Source: Chrysiogenales bacterium (lineage in GTDB: Bacteria; Acidobacteriota; Aminicenantia; UBA2199). Taken from it: 18,467 nucleotides of DNA. Location of the stretch: positions 1 to 18,467 of the forward strand of contig SPCN01000010.1 of NCBI GenBank assembly GCA_004525465.1, in the 5' to 3' direction. The position numbers and the translations under genes were made by a program. The notes below the pieces were generated by a model that was not told the DNA's origin, ran no database searches, and worked only from the letters and a program-made list of their open reading frames with translations. Position 1 is the stretch's first letter. The number at the start of each line of letters is the position of its first letter. Of this stretch, positions 8,117 through 15,081 are shown piece after piece.

Positions 8117-8144
8117 TTCTATTTCACTTGGGGAGAGTCCCGGG

Positions 8145-8306
8145 ATGAATGAGCAGGAATTAGCGGACTTAAGCGAAATCGCGCGCCAGATCATGATCAT
8201 CAAGATGATCGGCCGTTCCGGCAAGCCGGAAAACCTCTACGTACATTTCAAGCTGACAGCCGCTGACAACGCCGGCGCCGGCAAAGAAATTCTATCCCGG
8301 CCATGA
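8145..8306 (+). CDS. 53-residue protein of unknown function, coupled to ftsE
   Basis: I do not recognise this protein. The ATG at 8145 follows a GGGGAGAG ribosome site with good spacing, and its TGA stop overlaps the ftsE ATG (ATGA at 8303-8306). That arrangement supports a real, translationally coupled gene. The N-terminal half (MNEQELADLSEIARQIMIIK) looks like an amphipathic helix; the second half has a short strand-like segment (NLYVHFKLTA). There is no signal peptide, membrane span or cysteine. It starts 28 bases after the cdsZ stop. A longer start at 8061 would lie inside cdsZ and has no ribosome site. It could instead be a leader ORF whose only job is to deliver ribosomes to ftsE. Confidence 0.6.
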   Translation: MNEQELADLSEIARQIMIIKMIGRSGKPENLYVHFKLTAADNAGAGKEILSRP

Positions 8307-8977
8307 TCCAGTTTTTCCATGTCTACAAGCAGTATTTCCGCAGCAATGAAGCCCTGAGCGACATCAACCTTTCCATTGAACGGGGGGAATTCATTTTCCT
8401 CACCGGGGCATCGGGAGCGGGAAAATCTACCCTGCTCAAACTGATATACAAGGAAGAGGAACCCAGCAAGGGACAGATCCTGATCGATTCGATCAACAGC
8501 ACCCTTATCCCGCCCGGAAAACTCTACAAGCTGCGCAGACAGATCGGAATTGTGTTCCAGGATTTCAAGCTGATGATGAACCGGACCGTGCATGAGAACG
8601 TGGCCATCCCCCTGCTGGTCAGAGGAGATAAAAAGGCTGCGGTGGAAAAGAAAGTGAACAGCACCCTGGCCCTGGTAGGCCTGAGCCACCGCAAGCGCTA
8701 CCTGACATCCCACATTTCGGGCGGCGAACAGCAGCGGGTGGCCATCGCCCGGGCCGTGATCGGCAACCCCAAGATCCTGATCGCCGACGAACCGACAGGC
8801 AACCTGGACACAGAGTTGTCCATCGAGATCATCCGCATATTGGAAAAAATCAATGCCAGCGGCATCACCATGATCATCGCCACCCACGATATGAACCTGA
8901 TCAACCTCTTTCCCAAACGCATCATTAAATTGGACAAGGGACAACTGGTGTTGGACAAAGCCAACGAGGCCGTTTAA
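8303..8977 (+). CDS. ftsE: Cell-division ABC ATPase FtsE
   Basis: 224 residues, the standard FtsE length. All ABC motifs are intact: Walker A GASGAGKS at 35-42, Q-loop Q86 (FQDF), signature SGGEQQRVAIARA at 139-151, Walker B ILIADEPTGNLD with D162/E163, and switch H195 (IATHD). FtsE is the cytoplasmic ATPase of the FtsEX complex, which in other bacteria regulates septal peptidoglycan hydrolases. The ATG overlaps the stop of the small upstream gene by four bases, and its own stop overlaps the ftsX start (TAATG), so all three are tightly coupled. No ribosome site of its own is obvious, consistent with coupling. Confidence 0.95.
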   Translation: MIQFFHVYKQYFRSNEALSDINLSIERGEFIFLTGASGAGKSTLLKLIYKEEEPSKGQILIDSINSTLIPPGKLYKLRRQIGIVFQDFKLMMNRTVHENVAIPLLVRGDKKAAVEKKVNSTLALVGLSHRKRYLTSHISGGEQQRVAIARAVIGNPKILIADEPTGNLDTELSIEIIRILEKINASGITMIIATHDMNLINLFPKRIIKLDKGQLVLDKANEAV

Positions 8978-9879
8978 TGAAATTCATGGCGCGTGCGGTT
9001 CAGCAGGCCCTGAACAATATACTGCGCAACAAAACGGTTAATTTCCTGTGCCTGGGCATCATCGCTTTTACATTGCTGGTTCCGGGGATATTCAATTATA
9101 TTTCCTTCAATCTGGACAGTTACATCAGCAAACTGAGCGAAAACATCGAAGCGATCTTTTACCTCAGGGAGGACGGCAACAGTGCGGATATCGAAAAGAT
9201 GCTGCAACGGATCCAGGGCAACCTTCTGGTTAAAGAGGTGGGTTTTACTTCCAAGGATAGGGCCCAGATGAAATTCACCCAGGAATTTCCCGAATTGCAG
9301 TACATTCTGGCCGAATTCAGTGATTCTCCCTTCCCGGCGTCCATCAATGTCAAGTTCCGTACAGACGCTCGCAACGTGGTGCAGATCGAATCATTCATCC
9401 GTGATATCGAAAAAAACAGCATCATCGAAAGCGTTCAGCTCAACCTGGACTGGGCCAGAAAGATCGCTATGATCAAGAAATTTGCCTCTTTCGCCGGTTT
9501 TTTCCTGAGTGCCATCCTGCTCATCGTATCTATTTTCATCATTTTTAATGTAGTGAAGATCAATATTTTTTATCGCAGGGACGAGATTAATATCCTGAGG
9601 CTGGTCGGTGCCACCGACTGGTATATAAAAACTCCCTTTCTGCTCGAAGGCCTGATCCTGGGATTTCTGGGCGGTCTGCTGGCCGGCGGCCTGCTGCTGG
9701 TCACCATCAGGGTTTTTCCGGTCTATGCCAAGTTCATCTTCAATATCGTCAAGCAGCTGATCGATTTCAGACAGCTGCCGCTGAGGATCTTCTGGGAAAT
9801 GGTCATTACCGGTTCGGCCATCGGCTTGTTCTCATCTTTCATCTCCCTGCGCCGCTTCATCAAAACCACACCCGGATAG
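8977..9879 (+). CDS. ftsX: Cell-division membrane protein FtsX
   Basis: 300 residues with FtsX topology: a cytoplasmic N-terminus, membrane spans at about 21-43, 172-195, 222-245 and 272-290, and an extracytoplasmic domain at about 45-170. The conserved stretch after the second span (RRDEINILRLVGATDWYIK) is a family hallmark. FtsX couples FtsE ATP hydrolysis to periplasmic activation of murein hydrolases. The ATG overlaps the ftsE stop by one base. Unlike many genomes, no EnvC/PcsB/M23 peptidase gene follows; the next gene is a PilZ protein 174 bases away, so the partner hydrolase must be elsewhere. No strong intrinsic terminator is visible after the stop, only a weak CCGG/CCGG pairing before a T run. 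Confidence 0.94.
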   Translation: MKFMARAVQQALNNILRNKTVNFLCLGIIAFTLLVPGIFNYISFNLDSYISKLSENIEAIFYLREDGNSADIEKMLQRIQGNLLVKEVGFTSKDRAQMKFTQEFPELQYILAEFSDSPFPASINVKFRTDARNVVQIESFIRDIEKNSIIESVQLNLDWARKIAMIKKFASFAGFFLSAILLIVSIFIIFNVVKINIFYRRDEINILRLVGATDWYIKTPFLLEGLILGFLGGLLAGGLLLVTIRVFPVYAKFIFNIVKQLIDFRQLPLRIFWEMVITGSAIGLFSSFISLRRFIKTTPG

Positions 9880-9907
9880 CTTCCCGGCAACTTGCTTTTT
9901 TAGATTA

Positions 9908-9936
9908 CTGACTTTTTTTCAAATGTGCGTTACACT
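9908..9936 (+). promoter_or_regulatory. Candidate sigma70 promoter upstream of the PilZ gene
   Basis: CTGACT (9908-9913) and TACACT (9931-9936) are separated by 17 bases; each matches consensus at four of six positions. The predicted start near 9943 falls just before an AGGAG ribosome-like site and a short TTG-started ORF. This region lies between ftsX and the PilZ gene. Confidence 0.45.
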
Positions 9937-9953
9937 TGATCTCAGGAGTTGTA

Positions 9954-10043
9954 TTGAAAACAAAAGTCCCACTTTTCCGTATGAATCATTTGTCGCCCTG
10001 CGACGCACTCATATTCCCGGCGCTATTCCGTCCGCCAAAATGA
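9954..10043 (+). CDS. Possible 29-residue leader ORF before the PilZ gene
   Basis: A TTG codon with AGGAG five bases upstream opens a 29-codon frame (begins KTKVPLFRMNHL, ends LFRPPK) that stops at 10041-10043. That stop overlaps an ATG at 10040 opening a five-codon frame, whose stop in turn overlaps the PilZ gene ATG at 10054. The product resembles nothing I know. It may be a leader peptide that couples or regulates translation of the PilZ gene, or simply chance. The 5' region is otherwise featureless. Confidence 0.25.
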   Translation: MKTKVPLFRMNHLSPCDALIFPALFRPPK

Positions 10044-10053
10044 GGAACCGAAC

Positions 10054-10743
10054 ATGATCATACCGCTGTTGCGCATCGCCCTGATTTCCAAGCATGAAAA
10101 CACCTGCGGCTTTTATAAGGATATGCTTTCCAGACGCGAAAACATCATATTGGAAACCTATGCCGGAACTGATGAGCTGAAGAGAAGCTGCCGGGAAAAA
10201 CTTTATACGGGATTAATCGTGGATATGTGGACACACATCGCTTCTGCCAATGCCGACAAAGAGTTCGTCTATACCCTTGATAAAGTATTCCCCATTCTTT
10301 ATATCGGCGACAATGACCAGAAACCGTCCGAGTTGCACCCGGGCGGGGGCTGGCTGATGGCGCGCCAGCATGAGATCAAAATCCTGGAAGATTTTATCCA
10401 GAACCAATGCCGGGACATGAAGCCGCGCGGTATCCGCACCGGCATGCGCAAGGATCTTTTCTTTAACACTCACGCCCAATTAGGCGGCCAGGAAAAATCA
10501 TTCAAGACCAACACCAAGAATATTTCCCAGAACGGTTGTTTTGTCATTTCCGTCCATGAACAGCCGTGCGGCACCCCTATCTGGCTTTCCATCAACGACC
10601 TGCACGATAAAACCCCCATTGCGGCTGAGATCAGATGGAGCAAGCCCTGGGGCAACGATTTCCTCTCCCTGCCTGGAGTAGGAGTAGTATTCAGGGAGAT
10701 CAGCCTTGCCCAACGGCAAGCGCTGACGGAATTTCTGAAATAA
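10054..10743 (+). CDS. PilZ-domain c-di-GMP receptor with receiver-like N-terminal domain
   Basis: 229 residues. The C-terminal half (about 122-229) is a PilZ domain with both binding signatures: RxxxR at 128-132 (RTGMR) and NxSxxG at 156-161 (NISQNG), followed by strand-rich sequence. It is therefore predicted to bind cyclic di-GMP. The N-terminal 1-118 looks like a degenerate receiver fold: IALISKH strand, LIVDM with D57 where a phospho-Asp would be, and ILYIGD strand, but without the acidic pair. It may be an interaction domain rather than a phospho-switch. Canonical PilZ effectors control motility, pili or exopolysaccharide, and both pilus and polysaccharide operons flank this gene. The ATG at 10054 has a GAGGAA ribosome site. 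The gene faces the aminotransferase tail to tail with 26 bases between. PilZ identity is firm; the target is unknown. Confidence 0.88.
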   Translation: MIIPLLRIALISKHENTCGFYKDMLSRRENIILETYAGTDELKRSCREKLYTGLIVDMWTHIASANADKEFVYTLDKVFPILYIGDNDQKPSELHPGGGWLMARQHEIKILEDFIQNQCRDMKPRGIRTGMRKDLFFNTHAQLGGQEKSFKTNTKNISQNGCFVISVHEQPCGTPIWLSINDLHDKTPIAAEIRWSKPWGNDFLSLPGVGVVFREISLAQRQALTEFLK

Positions 10744-10769
10744 ACCAGTTTTTTGAAACAGCCGGCTGA

Positions 10770-11864
10770 TCAGACCCGAGCATCCTTCAGTGCTTCTTCC
10801 AGCCGTTGCAATCCCTTGGTCACCGTTTCGGGATCGCCAACAGCGGATATGCGGAAATGTCGCGGCATTTGGAAGTACCGGCCTTCGGTGACCACCATGT
10901 GGTATTTTTTATATAGCAGGGCGTAGAATTTTTTAATATCCACCACGCTTTTTACTTCCGGGAAAAAAAGCAGGCCGTTCCTGGGAATGTAACAGGAAAG
11001 GAAGTCGGTCCGGTCCAAATAGGCACTGATGAGCTCACGGTTGGTCTTGATGCGCTGGCGTACACGCTGTTCCAGTTCAGCAAGCAATGGGTGTTCGAGC
11101 AGGATGTGGGCCAGGTACAGAGGGGTAAACGGAATCTCCGGTGTCAGGTAATCACTGAAATTACGGGCTTTTTCAATGATGTTAGCCGGGGCGAATGCCC
11201 AGCCGATGCGCATGGAACCCAAGCCGTAGAATTTGGAAAGCGAAGCGGTGACAATGAATTCAGGGTATTCGACAAAAAGTGACTTGTCCCGGTAAAATTT
11301 GCCGTAGACCTCATCGATGAAGATCGTGATATTCCGTTCCTGGTTGAGGGTTTTCAGATACTGCAGGACTTCGCCGGAAATCTGGTTTCCCGACGGGTTG
11401 TGCGAATCGGTCAGGATGATCATCTTGGTCTTTTCAGATACGCTCGCAGCGATGGCCGCTACAGTCAAGGAAAAATCAAGGGGGTCACGCTTGAAGAAGC
11501 GAATCCTGGCACCCAGGTAAGCCGGTACCTTGAACATGGGTTCATAGGCCGGGAATTCGATAAGAACCTCGTCACCGCGCCTGAGCAAAGCCGACCAGAT
11601 GATGAAATTGGCCATACTGGTCCCCAGCGACAGAAAAATGTTTTCCTGCGGCACCATGGCCTTGCGGCTCAGGGTTTCGAGCAGGTGCCGGCTGCCGACT
11701 AAGGCGTCACCGGGAAAAGCATTCAATTTGATTGATTCACGCTGGAAGGGCAATTCGTCTTCAGCCAGAAGGAACTCCATGTTGGAATAGGAAAAATTGA
11801 TCTCTATATCCCGGGAGTAGGTTTTAAAGGTGAGCAAGTGTTCAATTTTCAAATTTCTCGGCAT
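10770..11864 (-). CDS. PLP-dependent class I/II aminotransferase
   Basis: 364 residues, fold type I. Visible signatures: HNPSG at 155-159 (N156 contacts PLP), FIDEVY at 182-187 (D184 pairs with the PLP ring nitrogen), the PLP Schiff-base lysine K211 in SLSKFYG, R219 in MRIGW (phosphate contact), and R338 in HFRIS (substrate carboxylate). The conserved core is intact, so it should be active, but the substrate cannot be read from sequence. It resembles aspartate/aromatic/histidinol-phosphate type enzymes only in general terms. The gene is last in a tight operon after a Clp-like ATPase (8-base gap, AGGGGGAA ribosome site touching the upstream stop) and two polysaccharide genes. A role in making an amino acid or amino-sugar precursor is possible but not shown. 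The start at 11864 is well supported. Confidence 0.88.
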   Translation of the reverse strand: MPRNLKIEHLLTFKTYSRDIEINFSYSNMEFLLAEDELPFQRESIKLNAFPGDALVGSRHLLETLSRKAMVPQENIFLSLGTSMANFIIWSALLRRGDEVLIEFPAYEPMFKVPAYLGARIRFFKRDPLDFSLTVAAIAASVSEKTKMIILTDSHNPSGNQISGEVLQYLKTLNQERNITIFIDEVYGKFYRDKSLFVEYPEFIVTASLSKFYGLGSMRIGWAFAPANIIEKARNFSDYLTPEIPFTPLYLAHILLEHPLLAELEQRVRQRIKTNRELISAYLDRTDFLSCYIPRNGLLFFPEVKSVVDIKKFYALLYKKYHMVVTEGRYFQMPRHFRISAVGDPETVTKGLQRLEEALKDARV

Positions 11865-11872
11865 ATTTCCCC

Positions 11873-13648
11873 CTATGAAACAAGCACAACGCGCAGCCGC
11901 TTTTTTTCCAGGGTGACTCGCAATTTGAGTTCCTTATCAGTTTTGGTAACAATATCCACAGCTGGCAAACGGATTTCACGCTCAATGAAATCACTGACGG
12001 CGTGGGCGAACCGGCCCGATCTTTCAGCTTCTCCAGCAAGGGCATCGATTAAATCCTTGTCAATATTGAATTGGCAGTGATAGCGAACCTGCATATCCCG
12101 GCGCAGTTTCTCCAGTTGGATGGCGGCAATCTTTTTCAGGTGCTCGATATTGAGGGGGGTGAACTGGATGATCTCATCGACCCAATCCAGCACATTCATG
12201 ATCTTGGGGGAAATGACGATCTCCCCGGAGCGTGGATCGTCCTTGACAAAACCGATGGCCGAACCCTTTTTCGCTTCGCCGATGCCGGTAAGGTTTAAAA
12301 TGAAAATGATGTTGGCCAGATAGTGTTTTTTGCCGCCATGGTCGACGACTTCACCTTTACTCAGCACCTTGCCCAGGAAATACAGCACCGACGAATGCGC
12401 AGTCTCGATATTTTCAAACAGGATCACCGAAAAAGGATGATTTTCGATTTCGCGGATGAGCATCCCGGAACTGCCCTCTTCATCACCGTGGATCAACTTT
12501 TCGGCGTCATCGGCTTTTTTTAATCCGCCCAGATCTATTATGCGCAGTTTTTCCGGACTTCCGAACAGGTACTCGGCGATGCGGGAAGCGACAAAACTCT
12601 TGCCAACGCCGGTCGGCCCCAGGAACAGGAAAATACCTTCCGGCTTCAGTGTGTTTGGCCTTGTTTCCAGTTTGGCCAGCTTAATGATCCGCGATATTTC
12701 CTCAAGGGCGCTGGTTTGGTTGACTGCAGCTTTCTGCAGGTAGGCCAGCATGCCGCGGTAATGCTCATGGGTATCGAGAGCTACAATTTCAATGGGAAGC
12801 TTGGAAATGCTGCTGATGCTCTGATAAATGTGCTGGATGCTCAGGGTCCTTGTCTTTTTCAAGGATGCCTTGGAGCAGGCAATATCCAGCAATTCAATCG
12901 CCTTGTCTGGAAAGGCGCGGGTGGGAATGAATCGCTGAGCCAGAGTGAATATGCGTGCGAACAAGCCGGCGGGGATGCGCAAATCGTAATAGTTTTCAAA
13001 ATAGCCTTTCACCCCGGCCAGGATCTTCAGCATTTCGTCTTTTTCAGGCTCACTGAGAAGAATGGCCGAAAAATTGGCGGCCATGACCTCGTCGCTTTTG
13101 ATGTATTTGTAGTAGTCCTCGGGTGTGGACGCGGCGATGATCAGCAAATCCCGGCTGGCAATATGGGTTTTCAGCAACCCCTGGATCTGGCTGCCGCGAC
13201 CCGGCTGCGCACTGCCACCCAGCGACTGGCCGTTCATTTCATCCAGGAAAAGGATGATGCGCTCCCGGTTCTTCCTGATCTCGGCAAACAGTTTTTCAAA
13301 ATCTTTGGCCAGCAGGTCGAGGGATTCCCGGGAATAATAAAACTGGTTCAGCGAAAGTTCGAGGATGACCTTGCCCCGCAGGTTGGCCGGGACCCGGCCG
13401 CGGTTGATGCGGTTGGCCAGCTCGGTGATCAGGGCCGTTTTGCCCACGCCGGGCTTGCCGACCAGGATGATATTTTTTTTCAGTTTGCGCAACAGCGTTT
13501 CCATCAGGGCTTCCAGTTCCTTTTTGCGGCCCAAGAAAGGCATGCGCTCCTTGCCCCCGGCCAGGTCGCTCAAATTGCTGATATAAATGTGAAATTCCGG
13601 GGAGATGTCCAACTGCTCCAGTTTCGGACTCATGGGTTCAAAAACCAA
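11873..13648 (-). CDS. Degenerate tandem-AAA+ ATPase of the Clp/ClpB family
   Basis: 591 residues with two AAA+ modules in ClpB/ClpC order but no Clp N-domain and only a short linker in place of the ClpB middle domain. Module 1: Walker A GKPGVGKT at 64-71 and Walker B FLDE (D136, E137) are intact, and the PDKAIELLD element is present at 247-255. However, the usual LERRF arginine-finger segment reads MAANF (189-193). Module 2: Walker A GPTGVGKS at 344-351 is intact, but Walker B LLDEIEKAH reads LFENIETAH, so catalytic D/E become E412/N413. The GYVG pore loop is replaced by GSSG (392-395), and the LNRID finger reads LDWVD (487-491). Hydrolysis at module 2 and substrate threading are therefore doubtful; it may act as a nucleotide-gated scaffold. 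A TTG at 13648 and an ATG at 13633 are both possible starts, neither with a clear ribosome site. It lies between a sugar transferase and an aminotransferase. Confidence 0.8.
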   Translation of the reverse strand: MVFEPMSPKLEQLDISPEFHIYISNLSDLAGGKERMPFLGRKKELEALMETLLRKLKKNIILVGKPGVGKTALITELANRINRGRVPANLRGKVILELSLNQFYYSRESLDLLAKDFEKLFAEIRKNRERIILFLDEMNGQSLGGSAQPGRGSQIQGLLKTHIASRDLLIIAASTPEDYYKYIKSDEVMAANFSAILLSEPEKDEMLKILAGVKGYFENYYDLRIPAGLFARIFTLAQRFIPTRAFPDKAIELLDIACSKASLKKTRTLSIQHIYQSISSISKLPIEIVALDTHEHYRGMLAYLQKAAVNQTSALEEISRIIKLAKLETRPNTLKPEGIFLFLGPTGVGKSFVASRIAEYLFGSPEKLRIIDLGGLKKADDAEKLIHGDEEGSSGMLIREIENHPFSVILFENIETAHSSVLYFLGKVLSKGEVVDHGGKKHYLANIIFILNLTGIGEAKKGSAIGFVKDDPRSGEIVISPKIMNVLDWVDEIIQFTPLNIEHLKKIAAIQLEKLRRDMQVRYHCQFNIDKDLIDALAGEAERSGRFAHAVSDFIEREIRLPAVDIVTKTDKELKLRVTLEKKRLRVVLVS

Positions 13649-13686
13649 AGATGGACCGACCTGATTGTTTTTGAACGCACTTCATA

Positions 13687-15081
13687 TCAAATGCTCCTGT
13701 CGATGAAACGGAATTTCAGAATGGTGCGAAAAATGATCTCCAGGTCAAGACGGAAGGTCCAGTTCTGTATATAATAAATGTCAAATTCAATACGCTTGTC
13801 CAGGGGAGTGTTGCCGCGCAAACCGTGAACCTGGGCCCAGCCGGTCATGCCTGCCTTCACCCGGTGGCGGAGCATGTAGCGCGGTATGCTTTGCTTGAAT
13901 TTCTGGACCAGTTCGGGACGCTCAGGTCGCGGCCCGACCAGGCTCATGTCCCCGGCCAGGACATTTATCAGTTGCGGCAGTTCGTCCATGGAGAGTTTAC
14001 GCAGGTACTTCCCCACCCTGGTCACGCGCGTATCGTTCTGCGGCGACCAGATCGGGCCGGTTTCCTTCTCGGCGTTGCAAACCATGGTACGGAATTTGAT
14101 CATTTTGAAGATGCGTCCGTCCAGACCGAGGCGGGTCTGGCGGTAAAACACCGGCCCCGGCGAATCAAGCTTCAGCAGCAGGGCGGTCAGGGCGAACACG
14201 GGCAGAAAAAAAACCAGTCCGCTCAGCGCGACCAGCAGGTCGAACAAGCGCTTGCTCAGAGCCGGCCAGCCCTCAAGGGGGATGTCGCCCAGGTTTATAA
14301 TCGGCAACCCCTCGATGTGCTCCAATCCGGATTTCAGTGAAACAAGCTGCAGGATATCCGGTACCAAGCGTATGTCAAGCAGCAGGTTGTTGGCGTTTTC
14401 GATAAGTTTCATGATGGTGCCGTATTCGCTCAGCGGTAGGGCCACGAAAAGATCGGTAATGCCGTGTTTTTTCACAACCCGCTCCAGCTCGGCATAATTT
14501 CCCAGGACCCGGGCCCCGGTCTCCGGCGCCAAAAAACCGCTGACCTCCAGCCCGAAATGGCCATACTTGGCTAGATTGGCCGCCGTCATCTTGGCCAGGT
14601 CCCCACAACCGGCGATCAGTACCTTGGAAACACCGTTGCGGCTCAAGGCCAGACGGCGGAACAGTTTGAACATCAGGGCCCGGCAAATGAAAATCAGCAG
14701 GATCGAAACCGGAGCGTAAACAAGCAAAAATACATGAGAGATCTCGAAACTGATGAAATCGTAACTTTTTAAATAACTGAATAGCAGTAAAAGGGTAAAA
14801 GCAGAAGCGGCGCTGTTGAGGATGACCAAAAACATGTCGTCCAGGCGGTTGCGGCGCAGCTTGAATCGATAAAAACCCTGATAGGAAAAGTAAATTAAAT
14901 GAACGGCCAACAGGAAAGGGACGATGAACAGGTAACTGGAGAAACGCGGGATGCCCTTGGGCACGCCCAGCAGCCCGGAAGCAAAGCGCAGCCAGAACGA
15001 AACGAGAAAACTGATCATGACTGCCAGGACATCGCTGGAGACGAACAGCCGTGCCAAATGTTCTCTCTGTTTTCTGATCAT
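13687..15081 (-). CDS. Polyprenyl-phosphate glycosylphosphotransferase (WcaJ/PssY-type)
   Basis: 464 residues with the long-form PHPT architecture. Four N-terminal membrane segments lie at about 14-33, 50-68, 86-104 and 115-135. A Rossmann-like CoA-binding domain follows at about 150-260 (KVLIAGCGDLAK). A membrane re-entrant helix at about 278-302 precedes the PF02397 catalytic domain. There, KFRTM at 329-333, DELPQLINVLAGDMSLVGPR at 366-385 and GMTGWAQVHGLRG at 411-423 are the hallmarks, including the catalytic Asp-Glu pair. The enzyme transfers a hexose-1-phosphate from a nucleotide sugar to undecaprenyl phosphate at the cytoplasmic membrane and so starts a capsule or exopolysaccharide repeat unit. 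Its ATG overlaps the stop of the upstream glycosyltransferase by four bases (ATGA), showing coupling. The exact sugar cannot be determined. Confidence 0.92.
   Translation of the reverse strand: MIRKQREHLARLFVSSDVLAVMISFLVSFWLRFASGLLGVPKGIPRFSSYLFIVPFLLAVHLIYFSYQGFYRFKLRRNRLDDMFLVILNSAASAFTLLLLFSYLKSYDFISFEISHVFLLVYAPVSILLIFICRALMFKLFRRLALSRNGVSKVLIAGCGDLAKMTAANLAKYGHFGLEVSGFLAPETGARVLGNYAELERVVKKHGITDLFVALPLSEYGTIMKLIENANNLLLDIRLVPDILQLVSLKSGLEHIEGLPIINLGDIPLEGWPALSKRLFDLLVALSGLVFFLPVFALTALLLKLDSPGPVFYRQTRLGLDGRIFKMIKFRTMVCNAEKETGPIWSPQNDTRVTRVGKYLRKLSMDELPQLINVLAGDMSLVGPRPERPELVQKFKQSIPRYMLRHRVKAGMTGWAQVHGLRGNTPLDKRIEFDIYYIQNWTFRLDLEIIFRTILKFRFIDRSI

Noticed and set aside
8061..8144. Earlier start for the 53-residue ORF
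   Set aside because: It would lie inside the cdsZ zinc-ribbon codons without a ribosome site, while the ATG at 8145 has one.
9880..9903. Weak CCGG/CCGG hairpin before a T run after ftsX, considered as a terminator
   Set aside because: The stem is only four pairs, part of it lies in the ftsX coding end, and 14 unpaired bases separate it from the T run.
10759..10768. Perfect 10-base palindrome CAGCCGGCTG between the PilZ and aminotransferase genes, considered as a bidirectional terminator
   Set aside because: It has no loop and no T run follows on either strand in the right place; it could equally be chance in a 26-base gap.
12716..13774. Long plus-strand open frame (352 codons) opposite the Clp-like ATPase
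   Set aside because: It lies entirely antisense to a well-supported AAA+ gene and into the next gene, has no recognisable motifs and shows the His/Gln/Asp-rich composition typical of antisense frames here.
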